Notes: a model not told the origin generated them from the sequence alone. A stretch of 64,000 bases of DNA from Trema orientale (GCA_002914845.1 JXTC01000077.1:1-64000); one strand, 5' to 3'. Numbered from the stretch's first letter, positions 43,617 through 56,409 are shown. Program-made: numbers and translations.

Positions 43617-45500
43617 AAGTAGACAGTAAAAAAGATAATACAAAACAAAAACTGTCATGCCATAAGAAAAATTCAATAAAAAGAATAAGACAAAATCGAA
43701 AATAAATAAACCATCATCTATTCAAGGTTCTTTCTTGGATAATCAAAAAAAAAATGCCTTGTTCTTTTACTTAAAAAAAAAAAAAAACTCTTTTTTTTTT
43801 CGGATGAGTCTATTCCACATCTTTGTCTACTCTTCTCATTAGAGAAATCAAAACGGACTAATAGATAGATACGAGCATGAGACGAATATAAGTCATAGCA
43901 TAATTAGTAACCATACTCTGCATTGCACGATATGATTAATAACATGCCGCACGGCATGTGACACAACAAATATGATTAAGAAAAATAGCTAATAAAAATA
44001 TATTTGATTAAACTTAGTATATACTTTTTTGGCATGATTTTAATATAATAAATGTAAAAAAAAATAAAAATAGAATATTTTTTAGGTAAAAATAAAATAT
44101 GTATTTATAAATATTATGTCAATTTTTAATTTTTCTCAAAAAAAATAATATGTTATTACGGGTTTAAAGTCAAAACTCACCTCTAATATAAAGCGAGTCA
44201 ACACATACATACACTCATATATATATATCAAAAAAATTTAATGCTATCACTACTTTTTTTAGTATCCATTCATGGTCACAAAAAAAATTGTAACCATTGA
44301 GAAGTCCTCCATATATATATAGTTCGGATAGTTATCAACCATAACTTCAAAGTTATGTACTTTGATATTGTTTGAGTAGATAACCATCTAGTTGGAATAA
44401 ACTTAAATTATAAAAATTCAAATTAATTATCATTTCTCATATACACTTGCAATATTTTAATTTAAACTTGTTTTTATTAATTATCTAGATTTTTTTAAAA
44501 AAAAAATTTATTACATAACAATTAGTAATTAATAATTCATAGTAACTTAAAAACAAATATATATTAATAGTATTAAAACAAATATATATATTGTATATAT
44601 ATGAAAATAAAAAATAGTGAGCATGATTACAATACAAGAATAATGAAAATTTGAAGCCAAAAATAATTAAATATGAAAATAATATACGATATAAAAAAAT
44701 GGGCATGGTTGAGTTACCGTTTTTCATCTAATAGATAATAGTTGACTGCGATGTTTATATATACTCATACTTACACAATCAAATTCACAAAGTAAATATC
44801 GAGGCCCTGGTTTTTATTACTTAAGCTCTTGAAAAAACTCAAAGTGACATTTTATGCATAGTGTCTATTATAAAGAACGTTTTATTCAATTTATTTACCT
44901 TATCTTTTAAGATACCGGAGTTCGAACTAAAAAAAGAACTAGTCTTTTAGTAACTCAAAAAGACAAAACACATGAAAGTAAGTTCGTTAATTACTCGGAT
45001 TAAGGTATTCCGTAATAGTGCTAGATTAGTGAAAATATAATTTTAAGTTACGGCACTTAATCTCAAAATTCTATTTCATTGAGTCATATTCAATGCACTA
45101 ATAACTTTCGTATAACGTACTATTATTTCTATTCGAAGTCCAACTTCAATGATTAGAGATTTCATCATTCATATAGAAATAGACAATGCTACATTCTATA
45201 GTATAGTAAAGTATTTCATCTTCAATATGCAGAATGCGAATAATTAATTTAGATATAATGAAATAAAGAATATATTGTCTCATACATATCAAATTATCAT
45301 ACGAACAATTCTTTATTACTCATTATTAGTCAAAGAATCTTTTAGATATTTGCATAAAATAAATATAGATACCACATGTATAATAAAGAGACATAAATGA
45401 ATAGAAATTCATAACATAGAATTTATTAACGACAAATAGATAATAAATAATCCGATAATAATTATTTATAATGTCTAAATAATAAACTGCTTTATAGGAC
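43617..45500. other. Very AT-rich spacer
   Basis: No coding signal. There are many TA-rich simple stretches (44215-44230, 44310-44325, 44575-44605). Frames such as 44485-44727 are compositional artefacts. Nothing else is supported. Confidence 0.5.
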
Positions 45501-46345
45501 ATTATTTCAACACTTAAGAATTTGAAGATAGAACCAGGGACTCAGTGCCGCAGCACTGAGCAAGTGGTGCCACGACACCAGTCAAAAATGGGTAACTTCC
45601 TATTTTGGCCCATTTGAGTCCCACAGGTTGTGTCACGGCGCCAAGAAAAAAGTGAGAGTTGTTATCTGAGATTTTGTATAGCTTATTTATTTTTGAACTC
45701 TTGGTTGTTATATACATGCATAAGTGTGACCATAGGAAGAATAAATTAGCTTATGAATAGTAGTAGATTTGATGTAATGTAAGTTAGAAATTGATATTGT
45801 GACTATGTACAATATTCTGAATTCAAAAGCTGAAAAGTTAGGTTTAGTTTTGGTTAGGATAGGATAGGCTAGTTTAGTTAGAGTTACTCATAGTTGGTTA
45901 GTTTTAGCTTAGCTTTACTCGAGGATTAGCAAAGCTTAAGTGTGGGGATATTCGATAGGTGTTAAGTTTACACCTATATGATAGTTATTTTCTATGCTAT
46001 TTTGTTAGTTTTTATATCAGTCTAAAGCTAATATTGTTTTTGTGTTTCTAGGTATTTTGGAGGAGAAATGAAGAAAATGAGCTGAAATGGTTTAAAAACG
46101 AGCGAAAATGAGCAAAGTTGGAATGAGCTGATGAACCGAGACATCAAAAGGGTCTGGGGCCGTAGCGCTGGCCTTCATGCACCGTAGTGCCCAGTTACTG
46201 ACAAAGAAAGAAAATAGAACTCCAGAACTTAGACACCACAGTGTGCATGTTCGAGTGATGTAACGCTAGAGATGCGAATTTTCATTGACTTAAGCTATTT
46301 TGACAGCCCACTACTCCTAATTCATATGAGACTTAACCTAGACTC

Positions 46346-46370
46346 CTTTTTTTTTTTTTTTTTGCTCAGA
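46346..46370 (-). mobile_element. 25-bp ultra-truncated retroposon with 18-bp TSD
   Basis: The 18 bases GAGACTTAACCTAGACTC occur at 46328-46345 and 46371-46388. Between them lie only C, 17 T and GCTCAGA. Read on the minus strand this is a few terminal bases plus a poly(A) tail. It is best explained as a LINE-machinery insertion that stopped almost immediately. Confidence 0.8.
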
Positions 46371-46870
46371 GAGACTTAACCTAGACTCTTCTTAGACCTA
46401 TTTGCCTATAAATAGGACCCTCTTTAGCAGATAGGAGCATGTCTTATATGCCAAGGAGCCACAAAAATACATTGAAGACCTAGAGAGAGGAAGAGAGCTT
46501 GGAGGCCGCCATCATTGTTCTTCTTTTGTTTGCTTTATAGTTTTTATTGTTTTAGTGTGATGTTTATTTTGTTCATTCTTGTATACATGCTAGAGTAGGC
46601 CTTAGATTCAGTTAAGGGTAATTTCAAAGCCCTAAATATAATTGTTATTTAATTTTTCAGATTTTAAGCAATTAGTTGTTTATTTAAAGTTGCTTATGTA
46701 CTTCTATATTCAATTGATCTATGAACGGCATCTTGATTTGTTTAGGAGGCCTACTAAATAATCTAGATAAAATTCTATTACTAGAATTTAATATTGGCGT
46801 GTTTGTCATGTTTAAATCTATAGATCATAAAACTATAATTTGTATGCTCGTTAGAGGTATTGGTTGTAGT

Positions 46871-47783
46871 GAAGAGCATAATCTAGGTTAAGAGTCTACA
46901 TTTGTGTGATAATTACCTAGATGAATCTATCTTTCTCTGCTTAATGCTTCTATTGAGTAATTTTAGAGTGTTTGCTCAGGTTAGTTAATAGAAAGAGGTT
47001 ATTTATGTATTTGTTTAGATAGTATACAATTTAAGAAAAGAATATGGTAGTTGTCCATTTATAGACTCTCTACGATTGATAGCTTTGATAAATACTTATA
47101 GAATTTGGTAATTATATTGACATGACTGTTTGGTGGTGGAGAATAAAACCTTAATCTATTCATTTTCTTGTTTGTTTTCTATTTTATTTTCAGTTTTAGT
47201 AGGTTTAATTTTATCTTATCAATTAGACCAATTCCTAGTAGGACCAACCATTATTTGTCACTATACACGGTAATTATTAGGATTTCCTAAGCTTTGCTAA
47301 ATATAGATAGGAAGGTAATTTAATTTGAAGAGCATAATCTAGGTTAAGAGTCTACATTTGTGTGATAATTATCTAGATAAATCTATCTTTCTCTGCTTAA
47401 TGCTTCTATTGGGTAATTTTAGAGTGTTTGCTTAGGTTAGTTAATAGAAAGAGGTTATTTATGTATTTATTTAGATAGTATACAATTTAAGAAAAGAATG
47501 TGGTAGTTGTCCATTTATAGACTCTCTACGATTGATAGCTTTGATAAATAATTATAGAATTTGGTAATTATATTGACATGACTGTTTGGTGGTGGAGAAT
47601 AAAATCTTAATCTATTAATTTTCTTGTTTGTTTTCTATTTTAGTTTCAGTTTTAATAGGTTTAATTTTATCTTATCAATTAGACCAACTCCTAGTGGGAT
47701 CAACCATTATTTGTCACTATACAGGGTAATTATTAGGATTTCCTAAGCTTTGCTAGATATAGATAGGAAGGTAATTTAATTTG
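46871..47783 (+). repeat. 456-bp tandem duplication inside LTR copy B
   Basis: Unit 1 is 46871-47326 and unit 2 is 47327-47783, both starting GAAGAGCATAATCTAGG. They differ at only a few percent of sites by eye. Copies A and C have a single unit, so the duplication is private to this copy. Confidence 0.9.
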
Positions 47784-47802
47784 GTTTATTAATAACACAC
47801 CA

Positions 47803-48133
47803 GCTACCCAACGTGCTGAAGCATTGGAAGCTGAGAGAAACTTAAGGAGAAACTATATAAGGACAATGACAAAAAGACTACCAAGAAGAACTAAGGGCAG
47901 TGGTTAGTCAAGGTTCTTAGAATAGTGGAAGTTTTAATAGTAATGGTTCTCTTAGGGGTGTCAGTTCTAATCCTTATGGTATTTGTTTCTTGTGTGGCCA
48001 GCTTGGCCATAGATTAAAAAAGTACCCCTTTGCCTACAGAAATCTCCTCTTCCTTATGAAGGACAATAGGGGATCAAACCTAGTTCAGCCTCCTACCAGA
48101 ACACCCAGGCGAGGTCGTAGTAGTCTTAGAGTA
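47803..48133 (+). pseudogene. gag fragment of the older (outer) Ty3/gypsy element
   Basis: A broken reading contains QRAEALEAERNLRR-type gag sequence and a zinc-knuckle-like CFLCGQLGHRLKKYP, with the last Cys replaced by Tyr, at about 47987-48031. It continues across the inner element: the sequence resumes at 59388, and TAGAGTA borders both sides (48127-48133 and 59381-59387). The N-terminal gag part is missing. Confidence 0.7.
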
Positions 48134-51041
48134 TGATATCCAAGATTCTCACATACATAATAAGCCAATAATAAACATATTCATATTGCATAATAGACAT
48201 ATCAAGCAACTAGTATCAATTTTATAGTAAATTACTCACTCTGATCGTTAAATACTTTTGATCTGTATTATTGTACTAATGTTTCTTGAAGTACTCCCAT
48301 GCAGTGTAAAGGCTCAGTACCCTCAGAGAGAGAGCTTGGTGTGTAAAAGGAACAAAGAATACATTCATGAATATTAATACTATGTGCACATGTATTAAAA
48401 TTATGTCTGTTGATAACTTGGCCAAATAGTAGTTTTTCGGTAAAATACATTTTTCACGCTTTTCGGAACTAAATCCACTGTACGTTTAACATGTCAAATA
48501 GCTTTAATTCAATGTTTAGGACTTATTTATAGTATTTTATTTGTCGGCTCCAGGTAAGCATGAGGTGGCAGTCACTGTACTAAACTATGTTTAATTGCAC
48601 TAAGCTAGCTTAGATTTAGCTTAATCGTGTAATGTCAATTTTATGCATTCTAATAATTAGACATTGATATTATGTTTGCATTATTAATTAGAGTCTAATT
48701 GACTTATTTTTATGTTTAATGATTGGTTATGGGGCTAGATTCCACCAGATTACAATAAGATTGGCCATATGGCATTATAAGTCAAAGTATGACTAGTTTT
48801 TACCTTCTAAGCTAGGTTTCACTATTTTGGTCTATACTTGAGTGTATGGGATTGACCAGCAATGTAGTAAGTATGCTAAGGATATTTTAGAGCTGGACAC
48901 ATGGAAAGTAAGATACAAAATACCCAAAATACCCCTTAGAATTTAAGTTATGCTATTTCTTAGTCATTAAGCATCACTTTTAGACCAAATCTGGTTATTT
49001 TCTTCTTTTTTCTCTCTAGCCATGACCTGAAACTCTCTAGCTCTTTTCTAGACCTCTCTCAACTCCCTTAAGCCATATCCAAGAGTTTCCAAGTGGTAGA
49101 ACTCAAATTGGAGCTCAAGAAAACAAGATAGGTCCAAACTAGTCAAGATAATTCTACTAGTTCTTCTTCCTAGGTTTTGTTTTGTTATTTCAATTCTCCA
49201 CTTGATACAACTTAAATAATGGTTTCTCTAGGTTCTCTTGAGTCGTAAAATCAGTTTCAAAGCTTTGAGAATCAATTTGGTGAAGGTAGAAGGCAAGAGC
49301 TTCGATAAAAGCTCAAACTAGTCAAGGTGAGCTCTATATAGGATTTTAAATTTATAGTTAATATCTTTTATTTCAGCTCTTATACTAAAGATATTATTTG
49401 ATGAATAATGGTTTTAGGAACACTTATATATTGTTGGAAATATAAAATTTAAGTGGAGGATTAAAGTTAGACCTAAAGCCCCAAAGTTTGCTATTTATGG
49501 AGTTAAGTATTTTTATGTGTAGTAGATTAAGTTTTTATACTTGTAATCTGATTTTATAAAATTGAAATGCATATTTTGTTGATCCCATTATGTAAATATA
49601 TTTGTTTGGTTACTGGTTGTGACAACAGAAAAGTATAAAAGTGGTTTTAAACTTTGTCTAAAGTGAAAGGAATTCAAGTGCACCTAGGTTATTCTAAATG
49701 ATCCTCTTTGATGTGTATATGTGGGAATTGGCTTGTAAAATATTATTATAGGTTTAAAACCATGACTTTAATCATATGGAAATATCCTAAAAATAGGAGA
49801 GGTGCTGTCCAAATATTTTTAAAACTAAATGGTACCATTTTGAAGCAAATAGACAAGATTTTATGAAAGTATATGCCATTTTGGTTCATTTTGTAATTAG
49901 ATTTTCTGATTTTCATGAATGTTATGATTTCAGTCTTGTGGTCATTTTCTTTAAGTATTTTACATTGTAGTATTGCTTTTAGTAATGAAATTCATATCAA
50001 GTCTTCTACACACCTTGCCACAGAGGATACTGACCTTTTTCACTATCTTTTCTGTCGGACACAAGGTAAGTAAAGACTTATTTTAACTACATCATAAGAA
50101 CAGTAGTAGATATAAATATTTTTCTACATGATTTTGTGTATTATATCAATTATATATTATTTCAATAGTTGTTATAAGTTCATGAAAGGCATAAACATGA
50201 TATGATCATTTAAGCATGATTTTCAAAGAAGTAAAGTTTTCTATATATTGGATTTAAAGTAGTACCATTGTACTGATTTTTATGAGATATGTTTTAAGTA
50301 CATTGTTTAGTCTGTCTGTGTTGGGTAGGTGTACTTTACACAGGCATCCTTCCTGCATAGGTGGGCACTATTTACCGACTGCCAGGACTGAGCATTGTAC
50401 TATGAGATTGATTAGGTGCATTACCTAGTCGGTTGTGTTGGGTAGGTATGGTTCACATTGGCCATGTGTTTCCTTCTCGTATAGGTGGGTACAGCCTACC
50501 GACTATCGCGACTTTGTAATGTACTCAAGGGCCCTATAAAGAAACATTTTCCAAAAAAAGTATATTAAAATGAAGAGTTATGAAAGAAAAAGTATAATGG
50601 GAATTTCAATAAAGTTTGTGCATGAAACACGTTCACGAGCATGCATGATCTTTACTTACTGAGCATTAGCTCATTTAGTTCCTGTGATGCAGGTGCAGAG
50701 ATATATGATGTATAGAGTTGCCGGTTGGCTAGCATACTTTCTTGTTGCCATGATCAGACAGATATAGACGAACTTTACTTGTGGGCGATGTTTTATTTGT
50801 ATTTTCATATTTGACGTGATGTAATTATTACTGCTGACGGCAAGATAAACTGATAAAAACTTTTGGTTGTATATTTTGTAAAGACACTTTCAGAAAGTAA
50901 TGACATGCGTTTTCTTTTGTTTTAGAGTTCAAAAAGTTTAAATTGGCCTATTTTTTTGTAAAACTAAAGTTATGGTTTAAGAAAGAATAATACTTCCTAG
51001 CTTGACCTATATAGTAATATGATTAAGCTAGGGATATAACA
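48134..51041 (+). repeat. 5' LTR of the chromovirus
   Basis: 2908 bp, TG...CA. It is collinear with 56451-59380. In the first 205 or so aligned bases I count about 13 differences, nearly all transitions. The LTR carries the element's promoter and polyadenylation signals; the exact TATA and transcription start were not fixed. Frames such as 48268-48450 are spurious and recur in the other LTR. Confidence 0.93.
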
Positions 51042-51045
51042 GTTG

Positions 51046-51057
51046 TGGTATTAGAGC
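51046..51057 (+). other. Primer-binding site of the chromovirus
   Basis: TGGTATTAGAGC, four bases after the 5' LTR. It matches the initiator tRNA-Met site TGGTATCAGAGC with one C-to-T change. Confidence 0.85.
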
Positions 51058-51221
51058 GGAGATTTAGTCGTTTCTGAAGACTGCCTGCATATGTGTGATC
51101 ATGTGACAGAAAGCTCAGTCAGCTAGTAAGTCTAATTATTTTCATACGTGTACTTTATTTTTATTATATAAGTTTGATTCACACATTATTATTCGCTATT
51201 ATGTTTATTTGTAAGTAAAGG

Positions 51222-52258
51222 GCCACTATACAAGAAATCGTGCCAAGGGGTAAAGGTCAGACTAGCCAACAGAGGGCTAATTAAGAGAATGACAAAGATA
51301 CTACTATACATCGATTGGCTAAATTAGTGGAGAAACAGGCTCAACAAATAGAGAGGCTTATAGAACGAGATCAAAAGAGAGAGGAACAATTACCAGTACA
51401 AGTTGTAGCTAGACAAGAAAATCATGAACCAGCTTTTGAAAGGTTCAGGAAGAATAAACCTCCAGTTTTTAAAGGTGAAACAGATCCAATATTAGCTGAG
51501 GAGTGGATTCGGAGTTTAGAGAGTATCTTTGATTATATAAGAATCCCTGAGGAGGAGAAAGTTTCTTGTGCTACTTATATGTGCCAAATGGATGTAAGGC
51601 ATTAGTGGGATTCCATGAAGTCAATCACTGATGCTAACAGATTGACTTGGGAGAGATTTAAATAAATATTTTACAGGAAGTACTTTAGTGAAGCTCATCG
51701 ACTTGCAAAAACAGCTGAGTTTACTAATTTGAGGCAGAGTGGCATATCTGTATGTGATTATGTAAAGAAATTTGATGAGCTATCCCGCTTTGCTCCTCAT
51801 ATGGTGGGTACCAACAAGTTAAAAGTAAATCAATTTTTACAGGGGCTCAAAGCAGAAATATATAGGGATATTAAGATGTCTACAAGAAAAGGAGTGCCTT
51901 ATACGGAAGTTGCTGAGAAAATCCTTGAAGCTGAAGAAGCCGAACTGAAGGTGGTAAGCACTAGAAATTAGAAGAAATATAAACATGGCAAGGCGAAATG
52001 TAAATTTTGGAAAAAGTACTCAACCAGGGTTTAATGGCGTCAAAAGGAAATTCCCACAGGGTCAATGAAAAAGAGGATATCCTTCAAAGTGCCCAGCAAC
52101 AGGTCAACAAATGCAATCTGATTCGAATCAGAAAGTTACATGTCCCAAATGTGGAAGGCCTCATAAAGGTGAATGTTTTTTGGGTAGTAGAGTGTGTTAT
52201 ACATGTGGCAAGACAGGACATTTTTCTAAGGATTGTCCCTCCACTTCTAGTGAATAAA
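51222..52258 (+). pseudogene. Chromovirus gag
   Basis: The Retrotrans_gag domain is at about 51440-51960 (FKGETDPILAEEWIRSLE; FDELSRFAPHMV). Two zinc-binding motifs follow, CPKCGRPHKGEC at 52141 and CYTCGKTGHFSKDC just after. Stops at 51603-51605 and 51663-51665 and a frameshift between about 51970 and 52140 break it. It would form the RNA-packaging capsid. The N-terminus contains a Gln/Glu-rich coiled-coil-like stretch (EKQAQQIERLIERDQKR). Confidence 0.85.
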
Positions 52259-52366
52259 AGAAAGTTCCAACTCATATATTTACCATGATTATGACAGATG
52301 CTGAGGCTGATCCATCAGTTGTAGTAGGTGAGATCTCTATCTTTGATATTCTCGCAAGTACATTAA

Positions 52367-53074
52367 GGCTTCGTTTGGTATGCAGGATATGATAGGAGAA
52401 AATTGGACTATTTTAAAGGATTAGATTGGATTGGATAGGATAGGATAGGATAGGATAAGATGGAATTATAGTCCAATCCTATCTTATGTTGGGTATGCTA
52501 CTTTTAGTTAGGATAGGTATGTTTCATAGTTTTAGGTAAATAACGAATTTTGAGGTTTGATTATTTTGAAAAATACCATTTTTAAAAATTAATTTAGAAA
52601 TGTACCATTTTTAGAAATCAATTTTGTAAAAATATCATTTTTAAAAACTTATTTCCAAAAAACCACTTTTAAAAAAAATATTTTGCAAAATACAACTTTT
52701 AAAAAAATATTTTGAAAATTACCACTTTTAAAACTTATTTTTTGGAAATGACATTTTCTTGTAAAATTATTTGCAATAATACCACTTATAAAAAAATATT
52801 TTGAAAAATACCATTTCTGGTTTTACCACTTTTAAAAGTTAATTTCGAAAGTACCATTTATTACTACTTCAAAAACAATCTATTATTTTTGATCAAATTC
52901 ATAATCCGTTCCAATCTCAAATTCTCAAGAGGATAAGATTATCCCCTTCTAAGGGGATTATTTTTGGAGTGGATTATTTTAATCCAATCCAATCTCTCTC
53001 ATATACATGCACCAAACATGGGATTAATTTAATCCAATCCAATCCCATCCTTATACTGCATTCTAAACGTGGCC
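52367..53074. mobile_element. 708-bp PIF/Harbinger-like non-autonomous DNA transposon
   Basis: Terminal inverted repeats begin GGCTTCGTTTGGTATGCA (52367) and end TGCATTCTAAACGTGGCC (53074), with a TAA target duplication on both sides (52364-52366 and 53075-53077). Subterminal GGATTGGATTA/TAATCCAATCC motifs face each other, next to a GGATA minisatellite (52434-52458). The centre is a degenerate array of 'accatttttaaaa' units (about 52560-52860). There is no transposase. It interrupts the chromovirus protease region just before the DSGATHSF active site. Removing it with one TAA would leave the frame continuous. Confidence 0.85.
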
Positions 53075-53077
53075 TAA

Positions 53078-56000
53078 TAGATTCAGGAGCTACACATTCA
53101 TTTGTATCATCAGCATATATAAGAAAATTAGGTAGATCGCCTAAAACTTTGAATTTAAGATACTGTATAACTATTCCATCTAAGGAAGTGCTATATTCTG
53201 GTCAAGTTTTGAGAGCATGTCCAATACGGATAGATAGTAGAGAGTTCTGGGCAGACTTAATAGTGTTAGATATGCAAGATTTTGAGGTAATTTTGGGTAT
53301 GGATTGTTATCTAAGTATCATACTAGCATTGATTGTAATGGTAAGAAAGTAGTATTTCAGCCACCTAGTGAAGAGAAGTTTACTTTCCTTGGGTCTTCTA
53401 AGAAGAAAATGGTACAAATTATTTCAACGATAAAAGCAAGGAAGTTACTTGAGAAAGGAGGTACTGGTTATTTGGCAAATATAATGGATACTAGAGAGGA
53501 ACTTAAGATGAAGTCAGAGGAAGTACCAGTGGTTAATGAGTTTCTAGAGGTATTATCAGAAGTTCTACCAGGATTACTACCAGATAGAGAGAGAGAATTT
53601 GTTATTGACTTGCTACCTGGTACAGCTCCTATTTCTAAAGCACCATATAGAATGGCTCTAGCAGAGCTGAAGGAATTAAAGGTACAATTACAGGAGCTTT
53701 TGGACAAGAGTTTCACACACCCAAGCTTTTCACCATGGAGTGCTCCAGTTTTATTTGTAAAGAAGAAATATGGGACTATGAGACTTTGTATTAATTATAT
53801 AGAGCTAAATAAGGTCACAATCAAGAATAAATATCCTCTCCCTAGAATTGATGATTTGTTTGATCAGTTACAAAGTGCTTCAGTATTTTCTAAGATTGAT
53901 TTAAGATCGGGATACCATCAACTGAAGATTAAGGAAGAAGATATTCTTAAGACAACTTTTAGAACGAGATACGGGCACTATGAGTTTTTAGTGATGTCCT
54001 TCGGTTTAACTAATGCTCCAGCTACTTTTATGGATATGATGAATAGAGTATTCAAGGATTTCTTAGATAGTTTTGTTATAGTATTCATTGATGATATTTT
54101 GATCTACTCGTGCTCAAGGGAGGAACACATGGAGCATTTGAGAATAGTTTTGAGGATCCTAAAAGAAAAGCAGTTGTATGCAAAGTTTAAGAAATGTGAG
54201 TTCTAGTTAGAGAAAGTTATCTTCCTTGGTCATGTAGTATCTGGAAATGGTATTTCTATGGACTCAGTGAAAGTTGAAGCTGTAAGTAATTTGTCAAGAC
54301 TTACCAATATTTCAGAGATTCGTAGTTTCTTGGGATTGGCTGGTTGCTATAGAAGGTTTGTTGAAGGATTTTCTACGTTAGCTTCTCTATTGACTCAGTT
54401 AACTTGAAATAATGTGAAATTTCGTTGGGATGATGATTGTGAAAAGAGCTTTCAAGAGTTAAAGCATCGTTTAGTCACAGCTCCTATACTTTCTATACCC
54501 ACTGGCTCAAGAGAATTTGTTATTTATAGTGATGCTTCAAAGAATGGTCTAGGCTGTGTTCTGATGCAAAATGGTAAAGTAATCCCCTATGCTTCTAGGC
54601 AACTGAAAGAATATGAAAAGAAATATTTTACTCATGATTTGGAGGTAGCAGCAGTAGTTTTTGCACTGAAGATTTGGAGACATTATCTTTATGGAAAAAG
54701 ATGTCAAATCTACACAGACCATAAAAGTCTCAAGTATTTCTTTAACTAAAAAGAATTAAATATGAGACAGAGAAGATGGCTTGAACTGGTGAAAGATTAT
54801 GACTGTGAGATTAACTATCATCCAGGAAAAGCCAACATAGTTACAGATGCTCAAAGTAGAAAGTCATTAGCTGCTATGTCACTTAAGTATGTTGATCGGA
54901 AACATCTTTTGATGGATTTACATCGATTGGAATTAGAGATTTTGCCTACAGGTTTAATGGAGAAATTAGTAGCTCTTACAGTGCAACCTATAATTTTAGA
55001 CAAAATCAAGCAAGGCCAGAATACAAATCCATATCTGATAAGTTTAAAGTCTAAGATAGAGTCTGGAAAGGAGGTGGTCTTCCAGATTTCTAGTGATAGT
55101 ATAATCAGATACAGAAATAGACTGTGTGTGCTAGATAGAATTATTAGAAATGAGATATTGATAGAAGCTCACACTACTCCCTATTCTATTCATCCCAGTA
55201 CTACAAAGATGTATAGGGATTTGAAAATGTATCACTAATAGCCAGATATAAAGAAGGATGTGATTGAGTTTGTAGAGCAATGCCTTACAATCCAGCAAGT
55301 TAAAGTTGAACATCATAGACCTGCTGGTACATTGAAGCCTATACATGTACCATAATACAAACGGGAAGAGATTGCTATGGATTTGGTTGTTGGACTTCCT
55401 AAGACAAATAAAGGCCATGATACTTTTTGGGTAAATATGGATAGATATACTAAGTCAGCCCATTTCCTGCTGATTAAAGTAACTTATAGCTTGGATCAGT
55501 TGACTCGATTGTATGTTCAAGAAATCATTAGACTATATGGTGTTCCAAAGGTAATCATTTCTGACCGAGATTCTAGATTCACTTCAAAATTCTAGAAGAG
55601 GGGTCACGAGGCTATGGGTACAAAACTGGCGTTCAGTACAACTTTTCATCTTCAAACAAATGGACAATCAGAGAGAACTATATAGACTCTTAAAGATATG
55701 CTTAGAGCTTGTGTGTTAGATTTTCATGGGTCTTGGAGCAAGTAATTGCCACTGATAGAATTTGCCTACAATAATAGTTATCAAGTTTCAATTGAAATGC
55801 CTCCATATGAAGCATTATATGGAAGAAGATGTAGATCTCCAACTCATTGGGATAAGATGGGAGAAAGAAAATTTCTTGGTCCAGAATTGATAAGAAAAAC
55901 AGCTGAAGTAGTAGAAAAGATTCGTAAAAGGTTATTAGTTGCTCAGATTAGACAGAAGTGTTATACTGATCCTAAAAGAAGAGAGGTCACATTTAATATT

Positions 56001-56409
56001 GGGGACAAAGTATTATGCTCCCATGAAAGAAATCATGAGATTTGGGAAGAAAGTAAAACTTAGTCCCAGATATATAAGCCCATTTGAGATACCTGATAAA
56101 GTTGGAGATGTTGCCTATAGACTTGCTTTGCCACCCTCACTGTTAAATGTACATAATGTTTTTCACGTCTCTATGTTAAGAAGATATATTCTAAACCCTT
56201 CACATATTTTGAATTTTGAGCCATTAGAGTTGAGCCAAGATGTGAGTTATGAAGAAAAACTAGTAGAGATTTTGGATAAAAAAGAAAAGGAGCTTAGAAA
56301 CAAGAAGATCCCTTTGGTCAAAGTACTGTGGAGGAACCACGAAGTAGAAGAGGCCACATGGGAAAGAGAAGAAAAGATGAAAATTAAGTATCCTCACTTA
56401 TTTGGGTAA
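53078..56409 (+). pseudogene. Chromovirus pol: protease, RT, RNase H, integrase, chromodomain
   Basis: The protease has DSGATHSF near 53085 and ILGMD near 53295. Reverse transcriptase (about 53600-54200) has [25 protein letters not shown] and the catalytic FIDDILIYS. RNase H (about 54510-54750) has [10 protein letters not shown] and TDHKSLKYF. Integrase (about 55130-55900) keeps its D,D,E-type core in pieces ([25 protein letters not shown]). A C-terminal chromodomain lies at about 56260-56405. Stops occur at 54204-54206, 54405-54407, 54747-54749, 55236-55241, 55593-55595, 55683-55685 and 55743-55745, and frames shift near 53340 and 56000. It cannot produce a working polyprotein. Confidence 0.9.

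Larger units (their letters stand above)
45501..47802 (+). mobile_element. Internal end plus LTR (copy B) of an LTR retrotransposon
   Basis: The LTR runs 45953 (CGATAGGTGTTAAG) to 47802 (ends CA) and matches copies A and C. It is enlarged by a 456-bp tandem duplication. Immediately left is AAGTGTGGGGATATT, which looks like a polypurine tract. This suggests that 45501-45952 is the non-coding 3' internal end of an element whose 5' part is gone. GC-rich near-palindromic motifs (GTGCCGCAGCAC, GGTGCCACGACACC) lie at 45546-45583. A decayed gag of another element starts right after the LTR. Confidence 0.65.

Noticed and set aside
44215-45500. Possible degenerate LTR or copia remains
   Set aside because: No terminus, primer site or coding trace could be pointed to. 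The composition is simply AT-rich.
48268-48450. Minus-strand 60-residue frame repeated at 56585-56767
   Set aside because: It appears twice only because it lies in both LTRs; there is no evidence of coding.
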